The notes under the pieces were generated by a model. It searched no databases and was not told the origin of the DNA. It saw only the letters and a list, made by a program, of their open reading frames with translations. A stretch of 47,057 nt of DNA from Elusimicrobia bacterium HGW-Elusimicrobia-2 (GTDB lineage Bacteria > CG03), in NCBI GenBank assembly GCA_002841685.1, contig PHAM01000004.1, positions 1-47,057 on the forward strand, written 5' to 3'. Positions 7,890 to 15,322 of the stretch are shown in pieces. The position numbers and the translations under genes were made by a program. Numbering within the stretch: the first letter of the stretch is position 1; every line of letters begins with the position of its first letter.

Positions 7890-9178
7890 TTTTTGAAAGT
7901 TTTCCCTCTCTCCTCAAAATTTTTGAACTGGTCGAACGATGAGCACCCCGGAGACAGCAGCACTGTGTCGCCGGGGGAGCTTTTCTTAAGCGCCTTGAGA
8001 CAGGCGTCAGTGAATTTCTCCGCGGAGGTTATCTCAGTTTTTCCATTGAGCTCTTTTGCTATTTTCGAGCCGGCCTCGCCGTAAGCAACGAGCGTTTTCA
8101 CATTTTGCATGTGTCCGGACAGAGGCTTGTATGAGCTGCCCTTGTCCCGTCCCCCCATTATTAAAATCAGGGGCCTGTTTATATTTTTAAGGGCGAAGAG
8201 CACGGAAGAAACATTTGTGGCTTTTGAGTCATTGATAAAGATCCTGCCGCGGTGAGTACCCGAATATTCAAGGCGGTTTGCGAGCGGCCTGAAGCGATAC
8301 ACCCCCCGGCGGATTTTTTCAGGGGAGACGCCCATCGCCAGAGCCGCAGCGGCGGCGGCGAGGATGTTTGTTCTGTTGGCGTCAAAAAGTAGTTTCATCT
8401 TTTCTTTTTCATAGATGAGCTCTTTGGACGCGCGGAATTTTTTTGCGGCTTTCGGCGAAAATCGCATGGTGTTTCCTCGGAAATATATGTCTTTTCCGAG
8501 TCTCAGGATATCGGAGCCGTCGGATCCCGCGATTCCGCTTATGCCCACGCCCCCTCGCCTGATACCGGCGAATACGCTCTTTTTCACAGCGCCGTATTCG
8601 GACATATTCCTGTATCTTGAAAGATGGTCGCTGTCTATGTTAAGGAGGATACTCACATCAGTCCTGAAAGCTTTGCGCGAAAGATGTTTTTCAAGATTAT
8701 AGCTCGACACCTCCGCGACGAGGATGCTGTTTTTTCTGAATTTTTTCAGAAGCTCTGTCAGGGGTATACCTATATTTCCGCCGGCAAGGGCGTTTTTCCC
8801 CGCCGAGGAAAGCACGGCCGCCGTCAGAGCGGTGACGGTTGATTTTCCGTTTGTTCCGGTGACAAGGATCCTTTTCACATAAGAGGGAACAAAAGAATAG
8901 GCGAATTCAAATTCGCCCGCCACAGGTATTTTTCTGCGCTTTGCCTCACGGACAAAACTGTTTTTAGGATCTATCCCCGGAGAAAGTATCATCATATTTA
9001 TTTCCCTGAGCCGCCGGGTGATGTCATCCTGGATGATGCATTCAGCGCCCGGTATTCTGATCTTTTTAGTATCTGAAACGATCACATTCGAGTCTTTGCT
9101 GAGTAGAAACTTCGCCATCGCCCGGCCGCTCTTTCCACCTCCGCAGACGAGTATGGTTTTGTTTTTCAGTTTTATCAT
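7868..9178 (-). CDS. murD: UDP-N-acetylmuramoyl-L-alanine--D-glutamate ligase MurD
   Basis: MurD adds D-glutamate to UDP-MurNAc-L-Ala in the cytoplasm. The 436-residue protein has an N-terminal Rossmann domain (ILVCGGGKSGRAMAKFL), the Mur-ligase ATP loop VTGTNGKSTVTALTAAVL, and a central/C-terminal region with RLEYSGTHRGRIFINDSKATN (the DSKATN motif of MurD) and LILIMGGRDKGSSY. The length is normal. It overlaps mraY by an ATGA and ftsW by 22 bp. Confidence 0.96.
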   Translation of the reverse strand: MIKLKNKTILVCGGGKSGRAMAKFLLSKDSNVIVSDTKKIRIPGAECIIQDDITRRLREINMMILSPGIDPKNSFVREAKRRKIPVAGEFEFAYSFVPSYVKRILVTGTNGKSTVTALTAAVLSSAGKNALAGGNIGIPLTELLKKFRKNSILVAEVSSYNLEKHLSRKAFRTDVSILLNIDSDHLSRYRNMSEYGAVKKSVFAGIRRGGVGISGIAGSDGSDILRLGKDIYFRGNTMRFSPKAAKKFRASKELIYEKEKMKLLFDANRTNILAAAAAALAMGVSPEKIRRGVYRFRPLANRLEYSGTHRGRIFINDSKATNVSSVLFALKNINRPLILIMGGRDKGSSYKPLSGHMQNVKTLVAYGEAGSKIAKELNGKTEITSAEKFTDACLKALKKSSPGDTVLLSPGCSSFDQFKNFEERGKTFKKWLKNLT

Positions 9179-10260
9179 CTCACTTTCAGCGTCAGCAGGG
9201 CCAGTATTATACAGAATATGCCCATTATCCAGAATCTCACCACGACTTTTGACTCCGGCCAGTTTTTGAGTTCAAAATGATGATGGAGCGGAGCCATTTT
9301 GAAGAAACGCCTGGATGTTTTTTTGTAGTACAGCACCTGTATGATGACGGAAAGCGCTTCAACGACAAACACGCCTCCGGCGATGATCAGCAAAGCCTCC
9401 TGTTTTATGAGCACAGATATGGCGCCTATTACCCCGCCCAGCGGCAGAGAGCCTGTATCCCCCATGAATATCTCGGCAGGCGGCGCGTTGAACCAGAGAA
9501 AACCCAGTCCCGACCCTATGATGATGGTCAGGAAAATCGTGATCTCACCCGCCTGAGGCACATAGGGAAACTTAAGGTATCCGGCGAATTTTATATTGCC
9601 GGCTATATATGCGAGGATGGCGAAAGCCGCGCTCACCAGCATAACGGATCCGATGGCCAGGCCGTCCAGGCCGTCTGTCAGGTTCACCGCGTTGGAGGAG
9701 GCCACGATGATGATCGCGGTGAAGAGGATATAGAAAACGCCTGTGTACAGGATGATGTTCTTGAAAAACGGTATGCACACTGCCGTTTGCCCTTCGGGAA
9801 AAGCCGGATGAAAAAACATATAAATTCCCAGCCCTATCCCCGCCGCGGCCTGAAACATAAGTTTGGTTTTGGCGGAAAGGCCTTTAGCCGACTGTCTTTT
9901 GATTTTTTTGTAGTCATCCATAAATCCGCACAGCCCCAGAATAAAAAGGACGCCCACGACTATATATGTGAATTTGCAGTCCAGCCGCATCCACAGCAGC
10001 GCGTTTATGATTATGGCCGGGATGAGGATCACTCCCCCCATCGTCGGCACTGTCACTTTCTTGTGGTGATTTACGAGCGAGTCCTCTCTCACGGCCATGA
10101 GAAGTTTTTTGCTCTTAAAATAATTTATCCACATGGGTACCGCGACAACCACGAAAGCGAATGAGGTTATTATTCCGCCCAGGGCGCGGAATGAAATATA
10201 GCGGAACAGGTTGAATCCGAAGAAAAATTCTTTAAGCGGAACTAATAGCCAATAAAACAT
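9175..10260 (-). CDS. mraY: phospho-N-acetylmuramoyl-pentapeptide transferase MraY
   Basis: MraY moves phospho-MurNAc-pentapeptide onto undecaprenyl phosphate to form lipid I in the inner membrane. The 361-residue protein is polytopic. It contains FMDDYKKIKRQSAKGLSAKTK (the DD motif), NAVNLTDGLDGLAIG, MGDTGSLPLGG and the MAPLHHHFE-type loop (KMAPLHHHFELKNW). The start is backed by AGGAGG a few nt upstream. The 27-bp gap between the murE stop and this start leaves no room for murF, which normally sits here. Confidence 0.97.
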   Translation of the reverse strand: MFYWLLVPLKEFFFGFNLFRYISFRALGGIITSFAFVVVAVPMWINYFKSKKLLMAVREDSLVNHHKKVTVPTMGGVILIPAIIINALLWMRLDCKFTYIVVGVLFILGLCGFMDDYKKIKRQSAKGLSAKTKLMFQAAAGIGLGIYMFFHPAFPEGQTAVCIPFFKNIILYTGVFYILFTAIIIVASSNAVNLTDGLDGLAIGSVMLVSAAFAILAYIAGNIKFAGYLKFPYVPQAGEITIFLTIIIGSGLGFLWFNAPPAEIFMGDTGSLPLGGVIGAISVLIKQEALLIIAGGVFVVEALSVIIQVLYYKKTSRRFFKMAPLHHHFELKNWPESKVVVRFWIMGIFCIILALLTLKVR

Positions 10261-10287
10261 TTAACCTCCTAATCGTTTGCCGATGCA

Positions 10288-11772
10288 TCATTTTTTTAAT
10301 ATTTTTTTTACGGTTGCTATGTCACTGTAAGGTATATTTTTAGCGCCCACTATCTGGTATTCCTCGTGCCCCTTGCCCGCTATCAATATGATATCGCCCT
10401 TTTCCGCCATGGCAATGGCGCCGGCGATCGCTTTTTTACGATCCAGCTCCACCCGCCACGGGGGGTTTCCATCCGTGAATTTAGCGCCTTCGGTTTTTCG
10501 CATACCGACTTCTATATCCAGCGCAATGGCCCGGGGATCCTCGTTTCGCGGATTATCGGAAGTTATCCACGAGAAATCCGAGTTCTCGAAAACTATTTTT
10601 CCCATCAAGGGCCTTTTCCCCCTGTCTCTGTTCCCACCGGCTCCGAAAACAGTGATGATTCTTTTTTGTGTCAGAGGTTTCAGCGACCGGATGACCTTTT
10701 CCAGGGCATCCGGCGTGTGGGCATAATCCACATAAACGGTAAAACCTTTTTCCGACGTAATTCTGCTCAGGCGCCCCTTGATGTCCAGAAGTTCCTCAAG
10801 GCCCCTTTTTATGATCTCGCCGCTGAAACCCTCTTCCCGCGCGAGAGCGAAAGCCGCCAGGGCATTCATGACATTGTGTTCACCCGGCAGCTTAAGCTCT
10901 ATTCTGATTTTTTCCCGGGAGTTTTTGACCTCAATAATTGTTCCCGCGATGCCCATGCTGATTATCTTTCCGCTGTAATCGGCGTGCTTGTTAATGCTGT
11001 ATGTGACCTTTTTGAGAGGAAGTCCGTTGAGGATTTTTTCCGACCACGGGTCATCAGAGTTTATCACCGCCAGGCCTTTATCGCCGCGGCTTTGGCAGAC
11101 TTTTTCAAAGAGCCTGCGTTTGGCAGCGGCATAGTTTTCCATGCTCCCGTGCCAGTCGAGGTGTTCCCGAGAGAGATTTGTGAACACCACGGCTTTAAAT
11201 GTGAGGGCTTCGGCGCATTTCCGGTCCAGACCCTGAGAGGACATTTCTATAAAGCAGCGCCGCCCTCCGGTTTTGACAAATTCCGCCAGCAGTTTTGATA
11301 TATCCGCGGATTCCGCCGTCGTGTTTGGCAAAGTGAAAATTTGTCTGCCGAACCTGTAATTGACGGTGCCGAAAACCGCGCTCGATTCGCCGGATGCTTT
11401 GGCTATGCTCTCCAGCATATAAGTGATGGTTGTTTTTCCGTTAGTCCCGGTGATGCCGTACAAATCAATTTTTGTTGAAGGGAAGCCGTAAAAGGCCTCG
11501 GCCATGCGCGCCATGACCGTTTTTATATCCGTCACTTTGATTGACGGCACGCCAGTTTGGTGAGATCTTTGCGAGACGACCGCTGACGCTCCTTTTTTCA
11601 CGGCCTCCGGTATGAAATTGTCACCGTCGGAGGCGCTTCCGGGCAATGCGAAGAACAAATCCCCCCTTTTGGTCGACCGGCTGTCATAAGAAATGCCTGT
11701 GATTTCAGCGTTCCCGCCGTTTACCGCGGCCGTATCGATCCCCGATTTTAAAATAAGTTCGTCAAGTTTCAT
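10288..11772 (-). CDS. murE: UDP-MurNAc-tripeptide synthetase MurE, meso-diaminopimelate type
   Basis: MurE adds the third stem-peptide residue. The 494-residue protein has an N-terminal UDP-binding domain (ISYDSRSTKRGDLFFAL), the ATP loop GITGTNGKTTITYMLES, and a C-terminal domain with the DNPR motif in TSDNPRNEDPRAIALDIEVGM. In the family, DNPR marks meso-diaminopimelate rather than lysine as substrate. This predicts A1-gamma type peptidoglycan and fits the asd gene further along the window. The start overlaps the transpeptidase stop by 11 bp. Confidence 0.96.
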   Translation of the reverse strand: MKLDELILKSGIDTAAVNGGNAEITGISYDSRSTKRGDLFFALPGSASDGDNFIPEAVKKGASAVVSQRSHQTGVPSIKVTDIKTVMARMAEAFYGFPSTKIDLYGITGTNGKTTITYMLESIAKASGESSAVFGTVNYRFGRQIFTLPNTTAESADISKLLAEFVKTGGRRCFIEMSSQGLDRKCAEALTFKAVVFTNLSREHLDWHGSMENYAAAKRRLFEKVCQSRGDKGLAVINSDDPWSEKILNGLPLKKVTYSINKHADYSGKIISMGIAGTIIEVKNSREKIRIELKLPGEHNVMNALAAFALAREEGFSGEIIKRGLEELLDIKGRLSRITSEKGFTVYVDYAHTPDALEKVIRSLKPLTQKRIITVFGAGGNRDRGKRPLMGKIVFENSDFSWITSDNPRNEDPRAIALDIEVGMRKTEGAKFTDGNPPWRVELDRKKAIAGAIAMAEKGDIILIAGKGHEEYQIVGAKNIPYSDIATVKKILKK

Positions 11773-13417
11773 TCTTTTTTTCTCCGCCCCTGGCCGCGGC
11801 CGCAGGGGCTATCCCGTAAATATCTATGATCTCTTTTACTGTTTGGCGAAAAGCTTCCGCGCAGACCACGCCGCCGTAGTAGTGCTCCTGCGGCTCATCC
11901 AGAGCGATGAATATTACAAATTTCGGATCCTGTTTAGGGAAAAAACCGCCCAGCGACGAGAAATATGTTTTTTCGGAATATTTTCCGGCTTTTGTGTCGA
12001 ATTTCTGGGCGGTCCCGGTTTTCCCGCATATTTCCCATCCCTGTAATCTGACATTAATTCCGGTGCCTCCTTCCACCACCTGGAAAAGCATTTCTTTGAC
12101 CGTATCCGAGGTTTTTTTCGTTATAGCGCGGCGTATTATTACGGGCTTTGTCTTGCGGACTTTTTTCCCGGAGGCTTCGATTATGCTCTCCAGTATACGG
12201 GGTTTTATCAGCACGCCGCCGTTGGCTATCACAGCGAAAGACTGCGCTATCTGAAGCGGCGTGGCGGCGATTTCCTGGCCGAAAGAAATGTAATTGAGGG
12301 AGGTGTTCTCCCATGTGTCGATTCTTTTGAGCAGCCCCCTGGCCTCACCCGGAAGTTTGATTCCCGTAGGGCATCCGAATCCGAAATCACGGGCCGCTTT
12401 ATACAGCGCGTTCCTGCCCGCGAGATTGCCCACCTTACAGATGCCTATGTTAGATGAGAACTTTATGATATCACTGACGGTGAGCCAGCCGTAGGGGTCA
12501 TGGTCGTTTATTTTGATTCCCGCGAATTCAAAGGAGCCGTTTTCGCAGAAAAATTTATCCTCAGGCGTCACAACGCCGTTTTCTATGGCTGCGGATACTG
12601 TCACTATTTTGAAAGTTGAACCCGGCTCCACAGCGTCGGATATGATAGGATTTTTAAGCAGGTTTTCCGCGTCCGGGCCGGCCATTACGGCGGCAAGGAT
12701 TTTTCCCGTGCGGGTTTCCATGACTATGCCGTAACCGCTGCGGGCCCTGTAACGGGAGACCGCCAGGTCGATTTGCCGGTAGAGAAATTCCTGCAGCCTG
12801 CCGTTTATGGTCAGTTTTACGCTGTCACCGCCGGCATGCAGCATATCGGGGTCATTGCTCAATAGCAGTTTACCGGTGGCGTCGATCTCTATTATCTCGC
12901 CCTGTCCGCCCTCGAGCTCTTTGTTGTAGCCGTATTCCAGACCGCCGGCTCCGGCATTTTCATAGTTTGTGAAACCGCATATAGGGGAGTAAACGGGGCT
13001 GTCCAGATAAATGCGTTTTTGAGCGGGAATAAATTCCAGTTTTTGGGCAACCGGATTTTGTCTAAGAGCTTCCGTTTCCGCCGGAGAGAGGAATTTGATC
13101 AGAAGCTGTCGTGACGAGCTGGCGTCGGGAAATTGTAAATCTGTTTCCATGCGCGCAAGGAGGGCCATTTCCCCGGGAGTCAGCTGTTCGCCTTTCCTCA
13201 GGAAGATCCGCTTTCCGCGTATAGATGATGCTATGATATTTCCTTCGGAGGTGATTATATTCCCGCGGAGTTTTTTAACGCGGCCGAAGGCCCGCCTGCT
13301 GGAGATGATGACATTTTTTTTGACGGTGTGAAGATATATTATTCTTAAGCCCAGCGCTGTAAAAAGCAGCGCGAAGAATATGCTGATTATGGTGAAGCGC
13401 GCGTTACTTTGAGGCAT
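11762..13417 (-). CDS. ftsI: septal transpeptidase, class B PBP (FtsI/PBP3)
   Basis: This class B penicillin-binding protein cross-links septal peptidoglycan. The 551-residue product has one N-terminal membrane anchor (IISIFFALLFTALGLRIIYL), a PBP-dimer domain, and a transpeptidase domain with SxxK in PGSTFKIV (nucleophile Ser), SxN in KFSSNIGI and KTGT in CGKTGTAQ. No PASTA domains are visible. The position between ftsL and murE is classical for FtsI. The start overlaps the ftsL-like gene by 14 bp. Confidence 0.94.
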   Translation of the reverse strand: MPQSNARFTIISIFFALLFTALGLRIIYLHTVKKNVIISSRRAFGRVKKLRGNIITSEGNIIASSIRGKRIFLRKGEQLTPGEMALLARMETDLQFPDASSSRQLLIKFLSPAETEALRQNPVAQKLEFIPAQKRIYLDSPVYSPICGFTNYENAGAGGLEYGYNKELEGGQGEIIEIDATGKLLLSNDPDMLHAGGDSVKLTINGRLQEFLYRQIDLAVSRYRARSGYGIVMETRTGKILAAVMAGPDAENLLKNPIISDAVEPGSTFKIVTVSAAIENGVVTPEDKFFCENGSFEFAGIKINDHDPYGWLTVSDIIKFSSNIGICKVGNLAGRNALYKAARDFGFGCPTGIKLPGEARGLLKRIDTWENTSLNYISFGQEIAATPLQIAQSFAVIANGGVLIKPRILESIIEASGKKVRKTKPVIIRRAITKKTSDTVKEMLFQVVEGGTGINVRLQGWEICGKTGTAQKFDTKAGKYSEKTYFSSLGGFFPKQDPKFVIFIALDEPQEHYYGGVVCAEAFRQTVKEIIDIYGIAPAAAARGGEKKNET

Positions 13418-13724
13418 TTGTATCGTCCATGAAAATTATTTTTGCCGGTTCGGCCCGGTGGAGATTAAAGTTCCGCTCTATAAATTTATCGGTTTTTTCC
13501 ATTCCCGTATAACTGTTTATTTTTTCCACGAGTGTCATGTGCTCAAAATTTTTTTCCTGCCAGACCGCGTTGAGTCCGGATATCTGGTAACCGATTTTTA
13601 TGGTTTCGGCGCTTTGGGCAACGATAATACCTATCAGCGTCAGCGTTGCTGCGCCCCATATGGCGGCGGTTTTTATCAGTGCGTCATGTTTGAGGCGGGA
13701 TTTGTGTCTGAGCGGTGATGTCAT
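13404..13724 (-). CDS. FtsL-like bitopic division protein
   Basis: The 106-residue protein has a basic N-terminal tail, one membrane helix (AAIWGAATLTLIGIIVAQS), then a short extracytoplasmic segment (YQISGLNAVWQEKNFEHMTLVEKINSYTGMEK) that could form the coiled coil used by FtsL to bind FtsB. Sequence identity in this family is very low, so the call rests on size, topology and position between rsmH and ftsI. It is coupled to rsmH by an ATGA overlap and to ftsI by 14 bp. Confidence 0.75.
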   Translation of the reverse strand: MTSPLRHKSRLKHDALIKTAAIWGAATLTLIGIIVAQSAETIKIGYQISGLNAVWQEKNFEHMTLVEKINSYTGMEKTDKFIERNFNLHRAEPAKIIFMDDTNASK

Positions 13725-14590
13725 ATGATTTGCGCGGCTCTCAGCCTGATACTTCTCGAGCGCGGCTGTGTGCGGCTTTGAGCGTATGTCGCTTTAACAG
13801 CTTTTTTTGTCAGAAGTTCGACAGTACCGTCAGAGGCAAGTTTTTTCAGCGAAGTTTTTACAATCCTGTCCTCAAGGCTGTGAAAGGTGAGGAACACCGC
13901 CCGGGCGGAGGGCTTTAATACCGCCGGCAGAAAAGAAAAAACCTTCTGCACATTGTCCATTTCACTGTTCACGAAAATGCGCAGAGCCTGAAAAGTTTTG
14001 GTGGCGGGATGCGTTTTTCCTCCCCGCGCGCATTTTTTAATGATTTCCGCGAGCTTCGAGGCGGTGTCTATTTTATTTTTCCCCCTCTCTTCGACGATGC
14101 TTTTGGCTATACGCCGGGACCGGTGCTCTTCGCCGAATTCGTAGATGACACCGGCGAGTTCTTTCTCGGGAAACGAATTTATGACATCCCATGCCCGCAG
14201 AGGGCTCTGGCGGCTGTAGCGCATATCAAGGAAATCATCTTTCATGAAACTGAAGCCCCTGTCCGAATTGAGCTGGTATGTGCCGACGCCGAAATCAAAA
14301 AGTATACCGTCGGCTTTGGGGAGATCCCTGTTTTTGAGCAGGTTGGGCAGATCCGTGTAGTTTGAGTTTTCAATTGTTACCCTGCCGTCGCGGAAGAGCT
14401 CGTTTTTTTTAAGCAGTGAGCAGAGGTCTTTGTCCAGATCCGTCATGAGCAGTCTGCCTTTTTCGCCGAGTTCACCGAGTATCACTTCCGCAAGATAGCC
14501 CATTCCCGCGGTGGCGTCTATGTAAAAACCGTCCTTTTTGATGTTCAGATAGCGGATAACCTCTTCGCCGAGGAGCGGGCCCTCTTTCAT
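13721..14590 (-). CDS. rsmH: 16S rRNA (cytosine1402-N4)-methyltransferase RsmH (MraW)
   Basis: RsmH methylates N4 of C1402 in the 16S decoding site using SAM. The 289-residue protein starts MKEGPLLGEEVIRYLN and has the SAM-binding motif YIDATAGMGYLAEVIL, DLDKDLC, GILFDFGVGTYQLNSDRGFSF, and the C-terminal FLTFHSLEDRIVK and RSRSIRLRAA blocks typical of MraW. It overlaps mraZ and ftsL by 4 bp each. Confidence 0.96.
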   Translation of the reverse strand: MKEGPLLGEEVIRYLNIKKDGFYIDATAGMGYLAEVILGELGEKGRLLMTDLDKDLCSLLKKNELFRDGRVTIENSNYTDLPNLLKNRDLPKADGILFDFGVGTYQLNSDRGFSFMKDDFLDMRYSRQSPLRAWDVINSFPEKELAGVIYEFGEEHRSRRIAKSIVEERGKNKIDTASKLAEIIKKCARGGKTHPATKTFQALRIFVNSEMDNVQKVFSFLPAVLKPSARAVFLTFHSLEDRIVKTSLKKLASDGTVELLTKKAVKATYAQSRTQPRSRSIRLRAAQII

Positions 14591-15015
14591 AATTTAATAT
14601 CCAATTTGTCGGCGTACCCGGCGTATGTTTTAGCGTTGGCGTTTTCGTATTCGGCGAATTTTTTAGGCGGCCACAGTTCGTATAAGCGGCCGATTTTTAT
14701 GATGAGCAGCTCTTTTGCGATGCCGCATTTTTTTTTGAGGGCATCAGGCAGAAGAACGCGTTTGTGGGTATCCGCTTTTACCGAACAGGAATGGGCGTAA
14801 AAGATCCTGAGGAATTTCCTGTTGTCTTTTGAGGCGTAATTGAGAAGTGAGAGTTTTTCGCGTATCCGCCGCCATTCTTTTGCGGGATACATGAAAAGAC
14901 AGCCGTCGAGGCCCAGCGTCAGGTAGAATATCCTGCCGTCTTTCAGCATTTCCCCGCGCACAGAAAACCTGTTTTTTGAATCGAGTTTATATATATTTTT
15001 AGAGTTGCTCAGCAT
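14587..15015 (-). CDS. mraZ: transcriptional regulator MraZ
   Basis: MraZ is a ring-forming SpoVT/AbrB-type DNA-binding protein that represses the dcw operon. The protein has two repeated halves with the family pattern: YKLDSKNRFSVRGEM near residue 10, and a second KADTHKRVLLPDALKKKCGI near residue 85. I start it at the ATG at 15015 (142 aa, MLSNSKNIYK...), not the GTG used by the ORF track. That GTG lies inside the operator, and the ATG has GGGAG/GTGGGA-type purine runs upstream. It is the first gene of the cluster and overlaps rsmH by 4 bp. Confidence 0.94.
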   Translation of the reverse strand: MLSNSKNIYKLDSKNRFSVRGEMLKDGRIFYLTLGLDGCLFMYPAKEWRRIREKLSLLNYASKDNRKFLRIFYAHSCSVKADTHKRVLLPDALKKKCGIAKELLIIKIGRLYELWPPKKFAEYENANAKTYAGYADKLDIKL

Positions 15016-15017
15016 TA

Positions 15018-15032
15018 TCCCACTTTCTCCCA
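15018..15032 (-). promoter_or_regulatory. MraZ operator (two TGGGA repeats)
   Basis: Reading the minus strand: TGGGA-GAAAG-TGGGA, two direct repeats with 5-nt spacing, ending 2 nt before the mraZ ATG. Known MraZ proteins bind TGGGN repeats spaced by 5 nt in their own leader, usually three or four copies. Only two clear copies occur here. The site would also cover the ribosome-binding region. Confidence 0.75.
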
Positions 15033-15047
15033 CTTCCTATCTGTAAA

Positions 15048-15076
15048 ACTATAAATTAAACGGTGCTTTATGTCAA
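15048..15076 (-). promoter_or_regulatory. dcw cluster promoter
   Basis: Minus-strand TTGACA (15076-15071), a 17-nt spacer and TATAGT (15053-15048). This is a near-perfect housekeeping-sigma promoter. Transcription would start near 15041, about 9 nt before the MraZ operator. Confidence 0.8.
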
Positions 15077-15101
15077 TAAGCCACTGTGCCGGATAAAGAT
15101 A

Positions 15102-15273
15102 AAGCGTCACCCGAAAAGCGCTTTTTCGCTAGACGGAAATTTTTAACGGATAACAAATCTAAAATTCCGCAACTCGTCCGCCAGAGGTGGACTCGGACAA
15201 GCGTAATTTCTTCACGATTTTTTTCTCCTAAATTTTCCTATATCGCGCTAAATCGACTTTTCGGGTGACGCTT
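15102..15273. repeat. 172-bp MITE-like long inverted repeat
   Basis: Perfect 17-bp terminal inverted repeats (AAGCGTCACCCGAAAAG and its complement) bound a 172-bp segment between the divergent mraZ and metH promoters. Inside the termini the two arms are still recognisably complementary but diverged. The centre has a fresh-looking apex stem, GTCCG-CCA-gagg-TGG-act-CGGAC. It contains no ORF. A TA dinucleotide lies immediately left and 1 nt right of the ends, so a TA target duplication is possible but not clean. Confidence 0.65.
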
Positions 15274-15285
15274 GTATGCGGGTTA

Positions 15286-15315
15286 TTGAATATGGGCGCC
15301 TTGTTATGGTATTAT
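15286..15315 (+). promoter_or_regulatory. metH promoter, leaderless-type
   Basis: TTGAAT (15286-15291), an 18-nt spacer and TATTAT (15310-15315). The -10 box ends 7 nt before the metH ATG, so the transcript should begin at about the start codon. No cobalamin riboswitch or SAM riboswitch core was recognised. Confidence 0.55.
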
Positions 15316-15322
15316 GTGAAGC

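Noticed and set aside
9277-10164. 295-aa plus-strand ORF
   Set aside because: It is the antisense shadow of mraY, with a His/Arg-rich low-complexity composition and no recognisable domain.
10366-11298. 310-aa plus-strand ORF
   Set aside because: Antisense shadow of murE, which has complete Mur-ligase motifs and operon context.
15277-15322. cobalamin riboswitch before metH
   Set aside because: The space left between the MITE-like hairpin and the leaderless promoter is too short and no B12-box was recognised.
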